From Acidobacteriaceae bacterium (GTDB lineage: Bacteria > Acidobacteriota > Terriglobia > Terriglobales > Acidobacteriaceae), in NCBI GenBank assembly GCA_030039035.1, contig JASHQQ010000392.1, positions 1 through 63,243 on the forward strand: a stretch of 63,243 bases of DNA, given 5' to 3'. The translations under genes and the position numbers were made by a program. Below the pieces are notes generated by a model. That model saw only the letters and a list, made by a program, of their open reading frames with translations, was not told where the DNA came from and ran no database searches. Of this stretch, positions 59,652 to 63,243 are shown in pieces. Each line of letters starts with the position of its first letter. Within the stretch, counting starts at the first letter, position 1.

Positions 59652-60578
59652 TCAGAAGAGTTCGACAATCGTACCTATTGCGGTTGCGATCGTCTTGACA
59701 TATCCAGCAGCGGTTGCCGTGCCGGAGAGCCAGGCTTCGATATCGTCGAATACGTTGTTTTGATCCCACTGCTGGATGATGGCGACAAAGCGCACATTGG
59801 GGAGAATCTCCGCCGGAACGCTGTCGCTCCAATTGTCGGTGCGGTCGGAAGTACCTACCCAAGTGCCGTCGACGCCATATTTTTGAGTCGCCGATACCCA
59901 CAGCGAATTCTGGTTCTGATCCAGAACCGATACGGCAACGGCGCCTGCGAATCCGCGCAGTTCCGTATCTTCCCATGTGCGTGTGACCACATTGAGCAAC
60001 CCGGTCGCATAGATGGTCGCCGTGCTGTTCATGTGACCGCCGCAGCCTGAGAAGCTGTCGAAGCGCGACACCGTGATTGGGAATTGCGGAACGATCACCT
60101 TGCCTCCCTCCGGAACCTGGGTTCCAAGGGGAATGGCGTTCAGGTCGGCGTCCGCGACGGTTTGCACGTTGCCCCAGCTATAGCCCAGTGCGTTGAACGT
60201 GGCTGGGTCGGGAATCCAGTGACGGTCTCCGCCCTGCATCACGTAGATGGCGGGGCCTGAGCCTTTGAGCAGAGTGCCGTCGGCCCGGGATGGGAACGGC
60301 GGGCCGGTTGGAATCGAGCTCAATACTGCCGACGTAACTGTCTGAACGGCATTCGCATTCAGGCCCATGTAGTTGAACGTCTGCATATCGGGGATCAGAC
60401 GGAGCTGATGATTCTCCATCATGTATATTTGCGGGCCGCTGCCCTTTAGCAATGACCCGTCCGCGAAGCTTGTGGGCTGCGGTTGGGGGACGATGGGTAT
60501 TGGTTGCATGATCGGAATTGTGGGGGGGCCGCTGATAGCTAGCCTCGGCGCTGCGGTTTGCACGGTTGCTGTACTCAT
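59652..60578 (-). CDS. protein with two KGSG-type repeats, function unknown
   Basis: A 308-aa protein. ATG 60576-60578 has GGAGG six bases upstream. After a Pro-rich N-terminus without a clear signal peptide come two about-45-residue repeats: ADGSLLKGSGPQIYMMEN and ADGTLLKGSGPAIYVMQG, each ending near 'NVQTV' or 'NAVQTV', with a conserved (L/W)IPD motif. Such repeats occur in extracellular or cell-surface proteins of other bacteria. The C-terminal half (FSGCGGHMNSTATIYATG, WEDTELRGFAGAVAVSVLD) is beta-rich and not recognised. The gene is bracketed by two direct copies of a RAYT/REP remnant. A strong hairpin is in its leader. Confidence 0.75.
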   Translation of the reverse strand: MSTATVQTAAPRLAISGPPTIPIMQPIPIVPQPQPTSFADGSLLKGSGPQIYMMENHQLRLIPDMQTFNYMGLNANAVQTVTSAVLSSIPTGPPFPSRADGTLLKGSGPAIYVMQGGDRHWIPDPATFNALGYSWGNVQTVADADLNAIPLGTQVPEGGKVIVPQFPITVSRFDSFSGCGGHMNSTATIYATGLLNVVTRTWEDTELRGFAGAVAVSVLDQNQNSLWVSATQKYGVDGTWVGTSDRTDNWSDSVPAEILPNVRFVAIIQQWDQNNVFDDIEAWLSGTATAAGYVKTIATAIGTIVELF

Positions 60579-60608
60579 AGCCTTCCTCCTGGATCGTTGA
60601 TCCTGCCA

Positions 60609-60630
60609 GCCTCGGGGAAAGCCCCGAGGC
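60609..60630 (-). other. leader hairpin upstream of the KGSG-repeat gene
   Basis: GCCTCGGGG and CCCCGAGGC form a perfect nine-base-pair stem with a four-base loop, 30 bases before ATG 60578. A T-run on the plus strand is 12 bases away, too far for a standard plus-strand terminator. It could stabilise or regulate the mRNA. Confidence 0.5.
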
Positions 60631-60787
60631 GGGCGCATAAAGTTTTTTTGGGAACCTAGGGGGGAGCGTTGATTGGACGTCAACCCTTTGCTCTTACTTT
60701 GCTAACCGCAGAACGCAGGAGAATCGGCTCATTGCACGAATTATTTTTTCTCAAGAGGAAAGCAAGGCGAGAAGCGATCCATATTCC

Positions 60788-60961
60788 GGAACGCCGGTGA
60801 GTCGCGGCTTGGTCGAGAAGCCTGAAGACTGGAAATGGTCGAGCTTTCGTCATTACGCGACGGGCGTGGAGGGGACCATGGAGATCGAGTCGGATTGGAG
60901 GAGTGCGCGAAGGGGTGGGAAGTTGTCGGTTGGATTCGGATTTGATGAACGGGTAGGTTGA
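60788..60961 (+). pseudogene. remnant of a RAYT (REP-associated Y1) transposase, copy 2
   Basis: A 57-codon fragment reads PVSRGLVEKPEDWKWSSF, then HYATGVEG and ARRGGKL, before TGA. This is the standard C-terminal end of REP-associated tyrosine transposases. The N-terminal HUH motif and catalytic Tyr are absent, so it is not functional. Confidence 0.75.
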
Positions 60962-61001
60962 CGTTCCCCATCCCAGGTCCGAACACACGCATCTCCACCC
61001 C

Positions 61002-61020
61002 AGCGACAAAGACAGTCGCT
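61002..61020. repeat. REP-like hairpin
   Basis: AGCGAC and GTCGCT pair across a seven-base loop, inside the REP-like sequence following RAYT remnant 2. Confidence 0.45.
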
Positions 61021-61108
61021 GCGGACCCCGGCTCGGAGCACCCAATTTTGTGGGGAACGAAGCATTGGGACGTGGGCCACCCTCTATAACCGTGTCGGCG
61101 TTGTCAGC

Positions 61109-61852
61109 CTACTCCGATTGGATCTTCTTGAACGCTTCCTGCATCGCTTTTGCGCCTTCCTCGGGGTGCCCTGCCACGCCGCCCATGCACGCCAATTGTC
61201 CAGCCTTTTCGCTAGGCGAGTCGACGCGATTGCTAAAATTTGTTGTCAGTTGATCCCGCGCCCTCAAGAACTCCCCACATGCTTCGGTAGGATGTTGTCT
61301 GCGGAGGAACTCGCGCGCCATGGCGAGTTCGCTTAAGAAGGTGGTGTTGCTCTCAAATAAGGACGACTGCAAAAGGATCTTGCGCAAAAAGTCCTTATCG
61401 CCAGAATTATTCTCATTTTGAAGCAAAGCGGATGCAACTCCCTTGGCAGTGGAGGGTGCAACGTTCATTAGGGCTATTAACGCGCTCCGACGCTCAACGC
61501 CAGATCCGTGAATTGCGAGCGCGGCGAGTTCATTCGATACTTGAGCTTCCAAAGCACGACGGGAGAATTCGGCGCTCGCAAATTTCGAACGTATTTGGTC
61601 TACCTCACCGCTCTTCTGCTCGTTATTGGCGTGAAGAAACGTTGAGACTGCAATTATTGTTGCCGCCAACGTAAGGATAAACCGCGACACAATCTCGAAG
61701 AAGTCGACCCAGTCCCGATCCTTCCGGATTCGCGCCGCTTCTGGTGCCTTGGAACTTTCGACAAAGCCGGACCTCCTCCCCTCTATGTTTCCACCGCTCA
61801 ACTCTTCAGCTTTTGGGTCAGGTTGGAGCGTGCAATTCTCTTCAGCGCACAT
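61109..61852 (-). CDS. membrane-anchored protein of unknown function (247 aa)
   Basis: I do not recognise the family. ATG 61850-61852 has GGAG six bases upstream. One membrane segment lies at about residues 52-72 (FEIVSRFILTLAATIIAVSTFL), followed by a helical part that may be cytoplasmic or periplasmic (SAEFSRRALEAQVSNELAAL, EFLRRQHPTEACGEFLRARDQ). Codon use is visibly more AT-rich than in most neighbours. It lies 45 bases after the next secreted-protein gene on the same strand. Confidence 0.75.
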   Translation of the reverse strand: MCAEENCTLQPDPKAEELSGGNIEGRRSGFVESSKAPEAARIRKDRDWVDFFEIVSRFILTLAATIIAVSTFLHANNEQKSGEVDQIRSKFASAEFSRRALEAQVSNELAALAIHGSGVERRSALIALMNVAPSTAKGVASALLQNENNSGDKDFLRKILLQSSLFESNTTFLSELAMAREFLRRQHPTEACGEFLRARDQLTTNFSNRVDSPSEKAGQLACMGGVAGHPEEGAKAMQEAFKKIQSE

Positions 61853-61897
61853 GTTTTTCTCCAGATGTGATCGGGGGCCTTCTTGGATTGTATTGGA

Positions 61898-62395
61898 TCA
61901 GGGGATACCGACTGAGACGTGAGCGGTGCTCGTTCCACACCCGTCTACCGTTGGCGGCAGATCGATCGAACTATACTCGCCTTGAGACTCAGAAGTGGCC
62001 ACCCAAGCGTTTAGCTGACTATTCACGTCATCATTCACAAAAATGGCGCGAACCTCGAACTCTCTTTGCTCCCCATTCGCTCCGTATTGGGCTTGGACGC
62101 TCCACTGTCCATTTGCGACTTGTGCCTCTCCACCTCCTTGGGGCCTCCAATGCTCCAACTGCGCTGGACGGACAAGCAGCCATAGGTGAGTGTTAACCCG
62201 AACAGTAGCGCTTCCCGTTACGGTTCCTGTTGCCTCCACCGTATCTCCGTTCGACGGTCTGAAGATCGTGACCTCGCAATCCGATCCTTGGGCGCTTACT
62301 CCTAACATGCGGTCCGGGAGATCGGGGCTTGACAGGATCAGCGCAATACTGAAGGCTGCCAAGACCACCCTGTAGCCGATGTTTGGATTTTTCAT
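61898..62395 (-). CDS. small secreted protein with beta-sandwich-like domain (165 aa)
   Basis: A signal peptide is clear (VVLAAFSIALILSSPDLP). The mature part resembles an Ig-like sandwich with a 'IFRPSNGDTVEATGTVTGSA ... LWLLVRPAQLEHWRPQGGG ... NGQWSVQAQYG' pattern found in secreted proteins of several bacteria, function unknown. ATG 62393-62395 has GGAGA six to seven bases upstream. Two Cys (DCEV, DGCG) could form a disulfide. Co-oriented with the 247-aa gene and similarly AT-rich, it is probably its operon partner. Confidence 0.75.
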   Translation of the reverse strand: MKNPNIGYRVVLAAFSIALILSSPDLPDRMLGVSAQGSDCEVTIFRPSNGDTVEATGTVTGSATVRVNTHLWLLVRPAQLEHWRPQGGGEAQVANGQWSVQAQYGANGEQREFEVRAIFVNDDVNSQLNAWVATSESQGEYSSIDLPPTVDGCGTSTAHVSVGIP

Positions 62396-62415
62396 AAGTT
62401 CTCTCCAGCCAGATC

Positions 62416-63243
62416 TTAGCTCAGCACCAGGCCTTTGGCCAGCATTTGCTTGATCCCGCGCAGCGCCTGGCGGGTGCGTTCTTCGTTTTCGATCAGGGCA
62501 AAACGGACGTGGCGGTCGCCGTGCTCGCCGAAGCCGATGCCGGGACTTACGGCGACTTTGGCGTCGGTGAGCAACAGCTTTGAGAACTCAAGAGAGTTGA
62601 AGGCCTGAAAGGCTTCCGGAATTCTGGCCCAGACAAACATGGTTGCCTTCGGCGACGCGACGTTCCAGCCGGCGCGGTTCAATCCTTCGACTAACACGTC
62701 GCGGCGGCGGCGGTAAGTCTCGCAGATTTCGCGTACGCACTCCTGCGGGCCTTCGAGCGCGGCAATGGACGCGACCTGGATGGGCGTGAAGGTTCCATAG
62801 TCGAAGTAACTCTTCAACTTGGCCAGCGCGGCGACTAAACTGGGATTGCCGACCATGAATCCAACGCGCCAGCCGGGCATGTTGTAACTCTTCGATAAAG
62901 TAAAGAACTCGACGGCGACCTCTTTGGCGCCGGGAACTTCGAGAACCGAGGGCGGCTTGTAGCCGTCAAAGGCGATGTCGGCGTAGGCGAGGTCGTGGAT
63001 GAGGTGAAAGCCGTATTCGCGGGCAAGCTCGACGAGGCGCGTAAGAAACGGCAGCTCGACGCACTGCGTGGTGGGATTCGAGGGGAAGTTGACGATGAGC
63101 GCCCTGGGGCGCGGGGTCATGCGCGGGATGAGTTCCTCAATCTGGGCCAGGAACTGGTCGCCATCATGCGCGGGCACGCTCACAATATGCGCGCCGGCGA
63201 TGACGGGACCATAAATATGGATGGGGTAGCTGGGGTTGGGCAC
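62416..63243 (-). CDS. alaC: AlaC-type alanine/glutamate aminotransferase (5' end outside window)
   Basis: The C-terminal 275 aa of a PLP-dependent class-I aminotransferase. It matches E. coli AlaC closely: VPNPSYPIHIYGPVIAGA, NFPSNPTTQCVEL, HDLAYADIAFDGYKPPS, then the PLP Lys in FFTLSKSYNMPGWRVGFMVGN. The tail VSPGIGFGEHGDRHVRFALIENEERTRQA carries the substrate-binding Arg. The frame is open at the right edge, so about 130 N-terminal residues are missing. Related LL-diaminopimelate aminotransferases are more distant. The role is pyruvate/alanine interconversion. Confidence 0.9.
   Translation of the reverse strand: MPNPSYPIHIYGPVIAGAHIVSVPAHDGDQFLAQIEELIPRMTPRPRALIVNFPSNPTTQCVELPFLTRLVELAREYGFHLIHDLAYADIAFDGYKPPSVLEVPGAKEVAVEFFTLSKSYNMPGWRVGFMVGNPSLVAALAKLKSYFDYGTFTPIQVASIAALEGPQECVREICETYRRRRDVLVEGLNRAGWNVASPKATMFVWARIPEAFQAFNSLEFSKLLLTDAKVAVSPGIGFGEHGDRHVRFALIENEERTRQALRGIKQMLAKGLVLS

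Larger units (their letters stand above)
60579..61108. other. intergenic region with leader hairpin, RAYT remnant and REP-like hairpins
   Basis: A 530-base region without an intact gene. It contains the 60609-60630 hairpin, RAYT remnant 2 (60788-60961) and a REP-like part (60962-61080), each listed separately. Confidence 0.6.

Noticed and set aside
60609..60649. Plus-strand rho-independent terminator (hairpin plus seven T)
   Set aside because: The T-run begins 12 bases after the stem and no plus-strand gene ends just upstream; a leader hairpin of the minus-strand gene is more likely.

Overview
The window reads as high-GC chromosomal DNA of a soil Acidobacteriota (Terriglobia/Solibacter-like). 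The basis is family composition: two Oar-type TonB-dependent receptors with N-terminal carboxypeptidase-regulatory domains, three CRTAC1/ASPIC-UnbV beta-propeller proteins, secreted TPR proteins, a Tat-exported DUF1501-type protein, and remnants of REP-associated (RAYT) transposases. I see no tRNA, rRNA, CRISPR array or complete mobile element, and no gene that clearly encodes a DNA-binding regulator.

Region 1 (1-32.7 kb) is a glycan-use and surface module: a TonB receptor (cut by the left edge), a secreted NHL/MBG protein, a GH44 glucanase carrying InlB-like repeats, a GH27 alpha-galactosidase lipoprotein, and CRTAC1 protein A. A minus-strand series follows: second TonB receptor, terminator, TPR protein, DUF1501 protein, unknown 402-aa protein, CRTAC1 protein B, carboxypeptidase-regulatory/TPR protein. 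Divergent from the second receptor lies a 1279-aa CRTAC1 + thioredoxin-fold + TPR fusion, followed by an 826-aa TPR protein. Five 14-bp LacI/GalR-like sites with a central CG occur at promoters in this region, pointing to one sugar-responsive regulator encoded elsewhere.

Region 2 (32.8-48.1 kb) is a hydroxycinnamate/protocatechuate pathway on two convergent arms. The plus arm carries a MetE-C-like zinc protein, hydroxycinnamoyl-CoA hydratase-lyase, vanillin-type dehydrogenase and an ADP-forming (FerA-type) acyl-CoA synthetase. The minus arm is a tight ten-gene series: carboxylesterase, pcaI, pcaJ, pcaF, pcaH, pcaG, pcaB, pcaD, pcaC, pobA. Together they would take p-coumarate through 4-hydroxybenzoate and protocatechuate to succinyl-CoA and acetyl-CoA. 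A recognised vanillate O-demethylase is not present.

Region 3 (48.3-57.9 kb) holds a CitMHS transporter with a split AtuA pair, a GspE-N/AAA ATPase, an SGNH hydrolase, a GH29 alpha-L-fucosidase, a TonB-C protein and a secreted protein.

Region 4 (58.2-62.4 kb) looks accessory: an R-STS-ExE ADP-ribosyltransferase-like protein, two RAYT remnants bracketing a two-repeat protein, and two small AT-richer genes. The right edge cuts an AlaC-type aminotransferase.
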